The notes below the pieces were generated by a model. The model saw only the letters and a list, made by a program, of their open reading frames with translations, did not search any database and was not told where the DNA came from. Shown piece by piece: positions 7,570 to 15,415 of a stretch of DNA of 34,707 bases. The stretch covers positions 1-34,707 of the forward strand of contig CABRIF010000013.1 in NCBI GenBank assembly GCA_902470925.1, written 5' to 3'. Every line of letters begins with the position of its first letter. Position 1 is the stretch's first letter. The position numbers and the translations under genes are program-made. This DNA is from an uncultured Collinsella sp. (GTDB taxonomy: Bacteria > Actinomycetota > Coriobacteriia > Coriobacteriales > Coriobacteriaceae).

Positions 7570-9033
7570 ATGGCGAGCAAGTACGACGGACTGGCGCGCA
7601 TCATCGTCCAGAACGTGGGCGGCAAGGAGAACATCGCGAGCGTGAAGCACTGCGTCACGCGTCTGCGCTTCTGCCTGCGCGATGAGTCCAAGGCGAACAC
7701 CGAGGTACTGGAGCAAACCGACGGCGTGATCAAGGTCATGCGCGCCGGAGGCCAGTACCAGGTGGTGATCGGCCCGACGGTGGGCGAGGTCTACGATGCG
7801 GTGCTGTCGGTTGCGCACATCGCCGGCGGCGGCGCGGTCGACGAGGACGGCAACGAGGTTGGCGGCGACGACCGCCCCAAGGGCGCGCTGAATATCGCCA
7901 TCGACCTGGTGTCGGGCATCATCCAGCCGGCGCTGCCCCTGCTGGCGGCCGGCGGCATCATCAAGGGCCTGCTCGCGCTGTTCGCCTTCCTTGGCTGGAT
8001 GGACACGGCCGGCGGCCTGTACCAGATCCTGTACGCGGTAGGCGACGGCTGCTTCTACTTCCTGCCCATCGCGCTGGGCTACACCTCGGCCAAGAAGTTC
8101 GGCATCTCCGAGTTCACCGGCTTGGCGCTCGGCTTCGCCCTGTGCTACCCGGCTATGGTGAGCTCCAACGCCTCGGCGCTCGGTTCGACCGTGCAGGCGC
8201 TCGGCACCGTGTTTGCCGGCACGCCGTTTGAGATGAGCTACTCCATGACGGTGCTCGGTATCCCCGTGATCATGCCGACCTCCGGTTACACCTCCTCGGT
8301 CATCCCGATCATCCTCGCGGTGTGGTTCGCCTCGCTGATCGAGAAGCCGCTGCGCAAGAAGATGCCGGCCTCGATCAACTTCTTCACCGTGCCGCTGATT
8401 ACCTTCGCGGTGGGCGCGCTCGCGATGTACCTGGTTATCGGCCCGGTTGCCAGCCTGCTCACCAGCGCCGTGCTGCTGCTCTTCAACACCCTGTACGCGC
8501 TGCCTGCGGTGGGCGGCGTCGTGGCCGGCGCCCTGCTCGGCGGTCTGTGGCAGGTGCTCGTGATGTTCGGCCTGCACTGGGCGCTCGTGCCGCTGTGCCT
8601 GGCCAACATCGGCGCACAGGGCTACGACCTCATTCTGTCCCCGCAGTTCGTCTGCACCTGGGCGCAGATTGCCGTCGTTGCCGTGATGTACGTGAAGACC
8701 AAGGACGCCAAGCTCCGTCAGGTGGCGCTGCCGGCCATCATCACCGGCCTGTTCGGCACCACCGAGCCTGCCATCTACGGTGTGACCCTGCCGCGTAAGA
8801 AGCCGTTCGTGCTTTCCTGCATCGCCGGTGCCGTGGGCGGCGCCTGGGTTGGCGCCATGGGCGTGGCGAGCTACGTGTCGGGCTACTCGGGCCTGACGGG
8901 CTTCACCTGCTACATCGACCCCAACGGCATGGGCAACCTCATCAACATGGCCATCGGCGTCGTGATCGCCATGGTGGTGGCTGTGCTGCTCACCCTCGCG
9001 CTCTACAAGGACGAGGCCAAGCAGGCGGCATAA
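7570..9033 (+). CDS. PTS beta-glucoside-specific transporter, EIIBC
   Basis: A 487-residue phosphotransferase permease of the glucose superfamily, beta-glucoside branch. It imports a beta-glucoside and phosphorylates it on entry. The EIIB domain (about 1-85) has the phosphorylation site Cys28 in KHCVTRLRF. The EIIC domain (about 105-480) has many membrane segments and the family signatures GYTSSVIPII and GTTEPAIYGVTLP. There is no EIIA domain, so a separate EIIA is needed; the only one visible is at 28947. The ATG at 7570 follows GTGAGG. Expression is probably governed by the RAT leader and the upstream tandem operator. Two GC-rich hairpins follow. Confidence 0.95.
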   Translation: MASKYDGLARIIVQNVGGKENIASVKHCVTRLRFCLRDESKANTEVLEQTDGVIKVMRAGGQYQVVIGPTVGEVYDAVLSVAHIAGGGAVDEDGNEVGGDDRPKGALNIAIDLVSGIIQPALPLLAAGGIIKGLLALFAFLGWMDTAGGLYQILYAVGDGCFYFLPIALGYTSAKKFGISEFTGLALGFALCYPAMVSSNASALGSTVQALGTVFAGTPFEMSYSMTVLGIPVIMPTSGYTSSVIPIILAVWFASLIEKPLRKKMPASINFFTVPLITFAVGALAMYLVIGPVASLLTSAVLLLFNTLYALPAVGGVVAGALLGGLWQVLVMFGLHWALVPLCLANIGAQGYDLILSPQFVCTWAQIAVVAVMYVKTKDAKLRQVALPAIITGLFGTTEPAIYGVTLPRKKPFVLSCIAGAVGGAWVGAMGVASYVSGYSGLTGFTCYIDPNGMGNLINMAIGVVIAMVVAVLLTLALYKDEAKQAA

Positions 9034-9071
9034 GGGTGCGGGGCTGCCACTCCGCGGTCAAGCGTACGGCG

Positions 9072-9162
9072 AAAGGGCCAGAAGGCTTGCGAGCGGGTGG
9101 CCCCTTCCATGATCAACATCTCCTCGATGCGGGGCGTTCGCAGCTGTGCGGGCGCCCCGCAT
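9072..9162 (+). terminator. Two hairpins after the first PTS gene
   Basis: AAAGGGCCA pairs with TGGCCCCTT (9072-9106). Further on, ATGCGGGGCG pairs perfectly with CGCCCCGCAT (9127-9162). Neither has a long T run. Together they likely end the PTS transcript, separating it from the membrane-protein gene at 9344. Confidence 0.65.
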
Positions 9163-9229
9163 TCGTGTAGGCGGCGCGGCGGCGATTGCTTTGACTGAAG
9201 TACGCATACATACCAGTTTCATCCAAATA

Positions 9230-9263
9230 TACCGTTTATCGGGATAATCCGACCGTTCACCGA
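9230..9263. promoter_or_regulatory. Tandem 21-bp operator, copy 2
   Basis: TACCGTTTATCGG (9230-9242) and GACCGTTCACCGA (9251-9263) start exactly 21 bp apart, the same arrangement as at 7246 and 24438. A TATCAT hexamer at 9303-9308, the hexamer also seen after copy 3, may be the -10 element. It precedes the small membrane protein gene at 9344. Confidence 0.62.
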
Positions 9264-9343
9264 TGTTGAGCAATGCGTTAAAACAATCTGACCTGCGGGG
9301 TCTATCATGCAGCCAATTTAAGTCCTCGGGGAAGGGGGCGCGT

Positions 9344-9835
9344 ATGCGCGATGCGGATGCCAAGGGGTGGAGCGTGGAGCAGCTTACCCAGGTGGATGAT
9401 GACATGATGCGTCGCCGCTCGTATCTGAAGCGGCCCGCGGTGGTGCTGTACATTGCGGGATGCATCGGGATTGCTTCGTACGGGCAGTTGATGCCGGAGC
9501 TGCCCCTATGGACGGCATGCGTTCTGGCGGCGGCAGCACATGCGCTGCTGATGTTCGGCGTGCCTGCCTCCATGCGTTTCATCGACACCTGCTTACCTCT
9601 CGAAAAGGGCGGTCCGGGCTTGATGTGGTGGGCAGGGGCCGCCGTGGCTTCGCTGATGTCGTCATGGGGGCTTATGGCGATTGCGAGCGGCGCGCTTATA
9701 TGCTGGCTGCTGGGCGATATCCTGCTTTTGCGCAAGTACGCGAGCATGGCGTTCCGCAAGCGGCTGGCAGCAGGTGTGCTCGTGCTGTGCGACGTGCTGT
9801 TCGTGGTGGATATCTGCTTGCAGGTGCTTGCCTGA
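9344..9835 (+). CDS. Small four-helix membrane protein of unknown function
   Basis: A 163-residue protein that I do not recognise. After a charged 28-residue N-terminus ending in RRRSYLKRP there are about four hydrophobic segments (roughly 30-48, 52-75, 88-118 and 135-160). A GALICWLLGDILLL stretch recalls small integral proteins of the YhhN/lysoplasmalogenase type, but this is a weak resemblance. The start at 9344 follows GAAGGGGG; an in-frame ATG at 9263 lies on the tandem operator and is unlikely. The shared operator with the two beta-glucoside loci places it in that regulon. A strong terminator follows at 9921. Confidence 0.7.
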   Translation: MRDADAKGWSVEQLTQVDDDMMRRRSYLKRPAVVLYIAGCIGIASYGQLMPELPLWTACVLAAAAHALLMFGVPASMRFIDTCLPLEKGGPGLMWWAGAAVASLMSSWGLMAIASGALICWLLGDILLLRKYASMAFRKRLAAGVLVLCDVLFVVDICLQVLA

Positions 9836-9920
9836 TCAAACAAGGACATCCTTGCTTTCGCGATTGCCTGTGATGCCGCGTAACGTGCAGGCAGATTGGG
9901 GTGATACAAGCTGCTCGAGC

Positions 9921-9957
9921 CTAGGGGCCCGCGTGCGGAAACACGTCGGGCCCCTAG
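9921..9957 (+). terminator. Strong hairpin terminator
   Basis: CTAGGGGCCCGCGTG pairs with CACG-TCGGGCCCCTAG, leaving a 6-base loop, and is followed by CTTTAT. It ends the membrane-protein transcript and insulates the ATPase gene downstream. Confidence 0.8.
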
Positions 9958-9997
9958 CTTTATGCGGGCTCAGATCTGTGTGCGATCATGACTGCAT

Positions 9998-10117
9998 CCT
10001 CTAATCGTGTTGAAGAATTTCTCCTTCTTCCTCTAAACGTGTATGTCAAATTCCTCTTTTTTGGTATCTGAAAACCCTCTTTTTTGGTGCTTCAAAATCC
10101 TCTAAAATGGTAAAAGA
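9998..10117 (+). repeat. Five CCTCTNNN iterons, 23-bp period, upstream of the DUF4143 ATPase
   Basis: CCTCTAATCGTG, CCTCTAAACGTG, CCTCTTTTTTGGT, CCTCTTTTTTGGT and CCTCTAAAATGGT begin at 9998, 10030, 10053, 10076 and 10099. The last four are spaced by exactly 23 bp. The block is AT-rich, in sharp contrast to its surroundings, and ends about 40 bp before the ATPase start. It looks like a multi-site operator or a protein-loading site. The rest of 9958-10152 holds nothing else recognisable. Confidence 0.7.
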
Positions 10118-10152
10118 CCAGTATACAAACGCTGTATGTAGCAGTAATCGGG

Positions 10153-11457
10153 GTGATTGCGATGCAGCAGGGTTCATTGAAGCCAGAGGGGTATGTGCCT
10201 CGCGTGAGCGACCGTGTGCTCGCCGAGTTGCTCGAAATCTTTCCTGCCGTCGAGGTGGCGGGAACGATGTGGTGCGGCAAAACCTGGATGTCGCTGTCGT
10301 TCGGCGAGAGCGTGACGCGCGTGGGCCGCGCGGCGGTCAAGCGCGCCGTCGAAGCCGATCCGACCATCGCGTTGGTGGGCGAGCGCCCCCATGTCATCGA
10401 TGAATGGCAGGACGTGCCGGCGATTTGGGATGCCGTACGCGATGCCGTGGACGACGGCGCGGTTGGCAGGGGAGGCGTTATCCTGACCGGCTCGTCGTCT
10501 CCGCGCAAGGAGCTGGTGAGCCACAGCGGCGCCGGCCGTATCGCGAAGATGCGCATGCGCACCATGTCGCTGATGGAAACGGGGGAGTCCTCGGGGGCGG
10601 TGTCGCTCGCCGGGCTGTTCGAAGGGGCCTTCGAGCCCCGGCTTGTTCATCAGGGTTTGGCACCGCTGGCAGAGATGGTCTGTCGCGGGGGATGGCCTGC
10701 GCTCAGGGACGCGTCGGCCGACGAGGCCGCTCACTATTTGGATGGGTATTTCGACGCGCTGTTCGACGTTAGCATCCCCCGCCGCGGCCTTGATGGCGCG
10801 GATGCCCGTTTCGTTGCGCAGTCGCTCGCGCGCAACATCGGCGCTGCCGTCAAGAACGCGACCGTTGCGGGCGACGCGTTCAACCGGGATGACCAGGACA
10901 GGGGCGCTGCGCGAAAGGCGTCCGAGTATATTGCGGCTTTGGAGTCGCTGTACGTTGTGGAGAGCGTGGCGGGCTGGGATGCGCCCGTTCGGGCGAAGAG
11001 CCGTCTGCGCACGAAGCCCAAGCGCTACTTCGCGGACCCGTCGCTCGCGGCGAGCCTGCTGCAGGTTACGCCGGAGCGGATCATCGACGATGGCCAGCTG
11101 CTCGGCTTGCTGTTCGAATCCCTCTGCATGCACGATCTTCTGGTGTATGCCAGCGCGCTGCCGCACGCCTCGGCAAATCCGGTGAAGTACTACCGGGATG
11201 CCGACGGGCTGGAGGTGGATGCGATCATCGAGCTGCGCGACGGCCGATGGGCGGGCATCGAGATCAAGCTGGGCGAAAACAAGGTGGACGAGGCGTTCTC
11301 AACGCTGAATCGGTTGCGGGAAAAGGTGGCGGCGAACCCCTCGGCGCGCAACCCGAAGCCTGCGTTCATGGCCGTTATCGTGGGGGCGGGTGAATTCGCG
11401 CGCTACGATGCCTCGGCAGACGCATACGTGATCCCCCTGACGGCCCTCGGGGCGTAG
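10153..11457 (+). CDS. AAA ATPase with DUF4143 (AAA_14-type ATP-binding protein)
   Basis: A 434-residue protein of the widespread AAA_14/DUF4143 family, whose role is not firmly established. Walker A is GTMWCGKT (37-44), lacking the usual RQVGKT form. Walker B is VIDEWQDVP (81-89), and LTGSSS forms a sensor-like strand. The C-terminal part (about 350-385) has EVDAIIEL...IEIKLGE, a PD-(D/E)XK-like arrangement typical of the family. The GTG at 10153 is given as the start; an ATG at 10162, with GGGGTG just upstream, is equally possible. The 23-bp iterons sit directly upstream. It interrupts an otherwise metabolic locus, so it may be an insertion. Confidence 0.85.
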   Translation: MIAMQQGSLKPEGYVPRVSDRVLAELLEIFPAVEVAGTMWCGKTWMSLSFGESVTRVGRAAVKRAVEADPTIALVGERPHVIDEWQDVPAIWDAVRDAVDDGAVGRGGVILTGSSSPRKELVSHSGAGRIAKMRMRTMSLMETGESSGAVSLAGLFEGAFEPRLVHQGLAPLAEMVCRGGWPALRDASADEAAHYLDGYFDALFDVSIPRRGLDGADARFVAQSLARNIGAAVKNATVAGDAFNRDDQDRGAARKASEYIAALESLYVVESVAGWDAPVRAKSRLRTKPKRYFADPSLAASLLQVTPERIIDDGQLLGLLFESLCMHDLLVYASALPHASANPVKYYRDADGLEVDAIIELRDGRWAGIEIKLGENKVDEAFSTLNRLREKVAANPSARNPKPAFMAVIVGAGEFARYDASADAYVIPLTALGA

Positions 11458-11499
11458 AGGTCGCGTGCGAGCTGCGGGCTGCAATGCATCGACGAGAGG

Positions 11500-11515
11500 T
11501 ATCAAAACGTTTCAG
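11500..11515. promoter_or_regulatory. Candidate operator before the first GH1 gene
   Basis: ATCAAAACGTTTCAGC contains the symmetric core AAAACGTTT and resembles the sites at 7204 and 7300. It lies about 165 bp upstream of the GH1 start. It is a plausible sugar-regulator operator linking the GH1 gene with the PTS gene of the same locus. Confidence 0.42.
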
Positions 11516-11547
11516 CTCTATCGTTCACACGCGTCCCACCAGCGAAA

Positions 11548-11575
11548 AGAAGTGTCGGAATCGCTGACACCTCTT
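11548..11575 (+). other. Hairpin upstream of the GH1 gene
   Basis: AGAAGTGTC pairs with GACACCTCT around a 9-base loop. It lies in the 220-bp gap between the ATPase gene and the GH1 gene, downstream of the AAACGTTT site at 11500. It may be the end of the ATPase transcript or part of the GH1 leader. Confidence 0.4.
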
Positions 11576-11679
11576 GCTGCCTTTCGAGCTGCTGCGCATA
11601 CTTGAAGCCAACGGCAACCGGCGGCGTGCGCGCGTGTCGAGCGCATGCGCCGCCGCCAGAAGCGAGAAAGGACATGCAC

Positions 11680-13125
11680 ATGGCAGCAACGTTTCCCAAG
11701 GGCTTCTATTGGGGCGGCGCCACGGCCGCGAACCAGTTCGAGGGTGCCTGGAACGTCGACGGGCGCGGCCCGTCGGTAGACGACCACTTCACCGGCGGCA
11801 GCTATGAGAAGCCGCGCGAGATCACGCTCGAGATCAAGCCCGATGTGCTGTATCCCAACCACGACGGCATCGACTTCTACCATCATTACGAGGAGGACAT
11901 CGCGCTGTTCGCCGAGATGGGCTTCAACATGTTTCGCATGTCCATCTCCTGGAGCCGCATCTTCCCCAACGGCGACGACGCCGAGCCCAACGAGGCCGGC
12001 CTGGCCTTCTACGACCGCGTGTTCGACTGCTGCAAGAAGCACGGCATCGAGCCGCTCGTGACGCTTTCCCACTACGAGATGCCCTATCACCTGGTCGAGC
12101 AGTACAACGGCTGGTCCTCCCGCGAGCTCATTGGCTTCTTCGAGCGCTACTGCGCCACCGTGTTCGAGCGCTATCAGGACAAGGTGACGTTCTGGCTCAC
12201 CTTCAACGAGATCAACTGCGGCACCATGGATATGGGCGCCATGATGGAGACGGGCCTCATCCAGGGCTTCGAGGGTCCCGCCTCGGCCATCAAGACCACC
12301 GCGCAGCAGCGCTACCAGGCGCTCCACCATCAGTTCGTGGCCTCAGGCCGCGTGGTGAAGCTCGCCCACGAGCAGTATCCGCAGTTCAAGATGGGCAACA
12401 TGGACTGCTTCATCCTCAGCTACCCCGGCACCTGCGACCCGGCCGATGTGCTGGCCTGCGAGCTGGAGATGAACCGCATGAACTGGTACTGCTCCGACGT
12501 GCAGGTGCGCGGCGCCTACCCGTTCTACGCCAAGCGCTTCTGGGCGGAAAACGACGTCGAGCTCGTCATGGAGCCCGGCGACCTTGAGGACATCGCCGCC
12601 GGCAAGGTGGACTTCTACACCTTCTCCTACTACATGAGCGGCACCGTGAGCACGCACGCCGACCACGAGATGACCGAGGGCAACATGACCTTCGGCGGCA
12701 AGAACCCCTACCTGGAGAGCACCGACTGGGGCTGGCAGATCGACCCCACGGGCCTGCGTATCGCGCTCAATCAGATCTATGCCCGCTACGAGATTCCGCT
12801 CATGGTGGTGGAAAACGGCATGGGCGCCTACGACGAGGTGGAGGCCGACGGCTCCATTCACGATCCGTACCGCATCGCCTATCTCAAGAGCCACGTGAAG
12901 GCCATGGGCGAGGCCGTCGCCGATGGCGTGGACCTGATCGGCTACACCTGGTGGGGTCCGATCGACCTGGTGTCGGCCGGCACCGGTGAGATGCGCAAGC
13001 GCTACGGCTTCATCCACGTGGACAAGTACGACGACGGCACCGGTACCTATGAGCGCCGCCGCAAGGACAGCTTCTTCGCCTATCAGAAGATCATCAAGTC
13101 CAACGGCGCCGAGGGCCTGGAGTAG
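11680..13125 (+). CDS. 6-phospho-beta-glucosidase, glycoside hydrolase family 1
   Basis: A 481-residue GH1 enzyme that should hydrolyse the phosphorylated beta-glucosides delivered by the PTS. The acid/base is Glu177 in TFNEIN and the nucleophile is Glu378 in VVENGMG. NEIN rather than NEP, and the phosphate-binding S...K.Y segment (LVSAGTGEMRKRYGF), mark the 6-phospho branch. The ATG at 11680 is chosen because AAAGGA lies 7 bases upstream; the ATG at 11674 is too close. Its paralogue at 27362 shares the fold and most motifs. A perfect hairpin follows at 13202. Confidence 0.95.
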   Translation: MAATFPKGFYWGGATAANQFEGAWNVDGRGPSVDDHFTGGSYEKPREITLEIKPDVLYPNHDGIDFYHHYEEDIALFAEMGFNMFRMSISWSRIFPNGDDAEPNEAGLAFYDRVFDCCKKHGIEPLVTLSHYEMPYHLVEQYNGWSSRELIGFFERYCATVFERYQDKVTFWLTFNEINCGTMDMGAMMETGLIQGFEGPASAIKTTAQQRYQALHHQFVASGRVVKLAHEQYPQFKMGNMDCFILSYPGTCDPADVLACELEMNRMNWYCSDVQVRGAYPFYAKRFWAENDVELVMEPGDLEDIAAGKVDFYTFSYYMSGTVSTHADHEMTEGNMTFGGKNPYLESTDWGWQIDPTGLRIALNQIYARYEIPLMVVENGMGAYDEVEADGSIHDPYRIAYLKSHVKAMGEAVADGVDLIGYTWWGPIDLVSAGTGEMRKRYGFIHVDKYDDGTGTYERRRKDSFFAYQKIIKSNGAEGLE

Positions 13126-13201
13126 GCGCAGGTGCGGGGATACGGCCCGGTGTGCGAGTGACCGAAAGCTGCCGGTTGTGCGCGCCATGTGCCGCGAGGA
13201 T

Positions 13202-13236
13202 ATGCCCGCCGTGATGCCGCGCGCCACGGCGGGCAT
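13202..13236 (+). terminator. Perfect 12-bp hairpin after the GH1 gene
   Basis: ATGCCCGCCGTG pairs with CACGGCGGGCAT around an 11-base loop. There is no T run. It may attenuate transcription or protect the 3' end of the GH1 message; the HAD gene starts 49 bp downstream. Confidence 0.65.
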
Positions 13237-13284
13237 GGCGGTGCTTGGGGGTGCCGGGGCTGTGTCGAGCGAGAAGGAGAGGCT

Positions 13285-14118
13285 ATGGCGGATACAAAGA
13301 TCGTGTTCCTCGACGTGGACGGAGCCATCACGAACTACGAGAACGTCATTCCGGAAAGCGCGAAGGACGCGATTCGCGCGGCGCGTGCCCGCGGGCACCG
13401 CGTGTATATGTGCACCGGCCGCAGCAAGGCGGAGAACCCGCCCGAGGTGTGGGACATCGGGTTCGACGGCATGATCGGCGGCAACGGCTCCTATGTCGAG
13501 GATGACGGCGAGGTCGTGATGCATCAGCTCATCACCGTCGAGCAGTGCCGTCATATCGTGGACTGGCTGCATGGGCGCGGGCTGGAGTTCTACCTCGAGT
13601 CCAACAACGGGCTGTTCGCGAGCGAGCATTTCCTCGAGGCGTCGCAGCCGGTCATGCACCAGTACGCGGCGCGCAAGGGCACGTACGTGCCCGACGGCGA
13701 GCAGATGGAGATGCACGGCATGGTCTACGGCGGCGAGCTGTACCGCGACGACCTGAACAAGGTGAGTTTCATCCTGTCGAGCTACCAGGATCATCTCGAT
13801 TCGGTCGAGGAGTTCCCCGACCTGAAGTGCGGCACCTGGGGTGGCGCGGGAGAGACGGCGCTGTTTGGCGACATGGGTGTGAAGGGCGTCGACAAGGCGC
13901 ATGCCGTGCGCGTGCTCGTGGAGCATCTTGGCGCGAGCATGGATGACACGGTTGCGATGGGCGATGCCAAGGTCGACATCCCCATGTTCGAGTGCTGCGC
14001 GGCGAGCGTGTGCATGGGTAGCGGCGGCGAGGAGGCCAAGGCCGCGGCCGATTACGTGACTGACGCCGTGGACGACGACGGCCTGTGGAACGCTTTCAAG
14101 CACCTGGGGCTGATCTAG
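13285..14118 (+). CDS. HAD superfamily (Cof-type) hydrolase
   Basis: A 277-residue HAD phosphatase of the Cof/IIB class. Motif I is FLDVDGAIT at residues 8-16, with Ala where Thr is usual after DVDG. Motif II is CTGRSK, and the acidic motif is MGDAKVDIPMFE near residue 233. A cap domain lies between. The ATG follows AAGGAG at 13273-13278. Placed just after a 6-phospho-beta-glucosidase, it may dephosphorylate a sugar phosphate, but that is inference. The Ala substitution does not remove the catalytic aspartates. Confidence 0.88.
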   Translation: MADTKIVFLDVDGAITNYENVIPESAKDAIRAARARGHRVYMCTGRSKAENPPEVWDIGFDGMIGGNGSYVEDDGEVVMHQLITVEQCRHIVDWLHGRGLEFYLESNNGLFASEHFLEASQPVMHQYAARKGTYVPDGEQMEMHGMVYGGELYRDDLNKVSFILSSYQDHLDSVEEFPDLKCGTWGGAGETALFGDMGVKGVDKAHAVRVLVEHLGASMDDTVAMGDAKVDIPMFECCAASVCMGSGGEEAKAAADYVTDAVDDDGLWNAFKHLGLI

Positions 14119-14127
14119 GGAGCTTTT

Positions 14128-14500
14128 GGTTGCGCGCGGCTGGCTTGTGCGGCGTGGTGCGTTCGGGCGGTTGGTTGCATGCTGCGATGGGCTCGAGCAG
14201 GCTTGCTGCACCCCGGATGCGCTTGCGCAGGTTTGTTGCGCGCAGCCAAGACGGCTCGCAGCATCATCCACTGCATAGCTGATGGGCTTGGGCAGGTTTG
14301 CTGCCCTGTCTGATGCCTGCCTGTTGCGTCTGCGCAGCTGCTTGCATTGTCTGTTGCGTTCGGGTAGCTGGTTGCATCGCTTGACTCGTTCGGGTAGCTG
14401 GCTGCATGTTGTGACGCGTTTGCGCAGGTTTGCGCAGCTGGTTGTAACGCCAGGCGCTCAGCTGATGCGTTTGAGCAGCTGGCTGCACCACCTGTTGTTT
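14128..14500 (+). repeat. 30-bp repeat array (family M3)
   Basis: About ten degenerate units, several exactly 30 bp long (starts at 14161, 14191, 14221, 14328, 14358, 14388), resembling GTTCGGGTAGCTGGTTGCAT. The copies at 14358 and 14388 share GTTCGGGTAGCTGG. Because 30 is a multiple of three, frames through it stay open and look like repeat proteins, but no start signals support them. Confidence 0.8.
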
Positions 14501-14503
14501 CTG

Positions 14504-14533
14504 GGCGGTTCCGTTCTGCGGGACCGCCTTTTT
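14504..14533 (+). terminator. Intrinsic terminator
   Basis: GGCGGTTCC pairs with GGGACCGCC, with one G-T pair, around a 7-base loop, followed by TTTTT at 14529-14533. This is the only classical T-run terminator near the HAD gene and lies between the M3 array and the composite array. It implies that transcription from the HAD gene crosses the M3 units. Confidence 0.85.
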
Positions 14534-14609
14534 GTGTGGCAATGATGCACAGTTGGGGTTTGCTGTAGGGCGGCGGCGCTTGCCGGTCATGGCTTTGCTG
14601 CCGTCTCCG

Positions 14610-15295
14610 GTCTTTGACGGGATACTTCCGCGCCGTTTCGTCTGTCGGCGGGAAGTTTCCGCGCTGCTCCGTCCACCGGCGGGAGGCTCCCGCGCTGCTC
14701 CGTCCGATGGCGAAACCTTACCGCGTCGATTGTCCATCGGCGAAACCTTACCGCGCCGTTTGTCCATCGGCGAAACGTCACCGCGTCGTTTGTCCATCCA
14801 GGCGGCTTTTTCGGCCCTAGATGGACAGAACACGAACCCGAGTTTCCTGGATGGACGGGAGACGAACCCAAGTTGTGCCCCGGGGCCCTGGACGGACGAA
14901 GCCCGCACCCCAGTTGTGCCCCGGGGTCCCGGACGGCTGGAATCCGAGCCCAGGTTTCGCCCCGGGCTTCTGATGGACGAAGCCCGCACCCCAGTTGTGC
15001 CCCGGGGTCCCGGATGGCTGGAATCAGAACCCAGGTTTCGCCCCGGGGCCCTGGGCGGCCGGCTCGCGAGCCCTGGCTTCATTGTGGATCGTAGATAGCG
15101 AGGGCCAGAGCCCCCAGTTCCGTCCAGTGCTTCGGATGGAAAGAAGCTGCGCCCTTGTTGCGTCGCGAGGTTTCAGGTGGCTGTAACACGAGCCCTTGGT
15201 TTCGCTCCAACTCTTCGGATGGCAAAAAGTCGACCCCCTTTTCGTAGTGGGATCCCGGGCGGTCGAAGCGCGAATTCAAGTTTCTGTCGCGCTTC
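14610..15295 (+). repeat. Composite repeat array A (30-bp units, junction, 41-bp units)
   Basis: Six units of 30-31 bp begin at 14610, 14640, 14671, 14702, 14732 and 14762 (type GTCCATCGGCGAAACCTTAC). A 30-bp junction follows at 14792-14821, containing GGCGGCTTTTTCGGCC. About twelve units of about 41 bp then run to 15295, the last five strongly decayed. The 41-bp units contain GAAAC..GTTTC inverted pairs. The same order is found in arrays B and C. Confidence 0.88.
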
Positions 15296-15415
15296 ATTCG
15301 CAAAAATAATCAAGCAAATCAACCGAATCAAGGAAATTAAGGACTGGGTATACTTCTACCATACAGGCAGCTTGATGCCCTGCAACCGACTCATGATGAC
15401 AGGGAGGAGCGTATC
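15296..15415 (+). promoter_or_regulatory. AT-rich promoter region of the AAA+ ATPase gene
   Basis: After the array the composition changes abruptly to AT-rich. Three 9-bp units (ATCAAGCAA, ATCAACCGA, ATCAAGGAA) lie at about 15309-15335. A candidate -10, TATACT, lies at 15349-15354, and GGAGGAG at 15403-15409 is the ribosome binding site for the GTG at 15416. Confidence 0.45.

Noticed and set aside
7451..7645. Small gene starting at the ATG after the first RAT terminator
   Set aside because: It overlaps the PTS start in another frame and has no protein-like features; it is better explained as a remnant of a licT start.
14610..14821. CRISPR array
   Set aside because: Units follow one another without unique spacers, are degenerate, and no cas genes are near.
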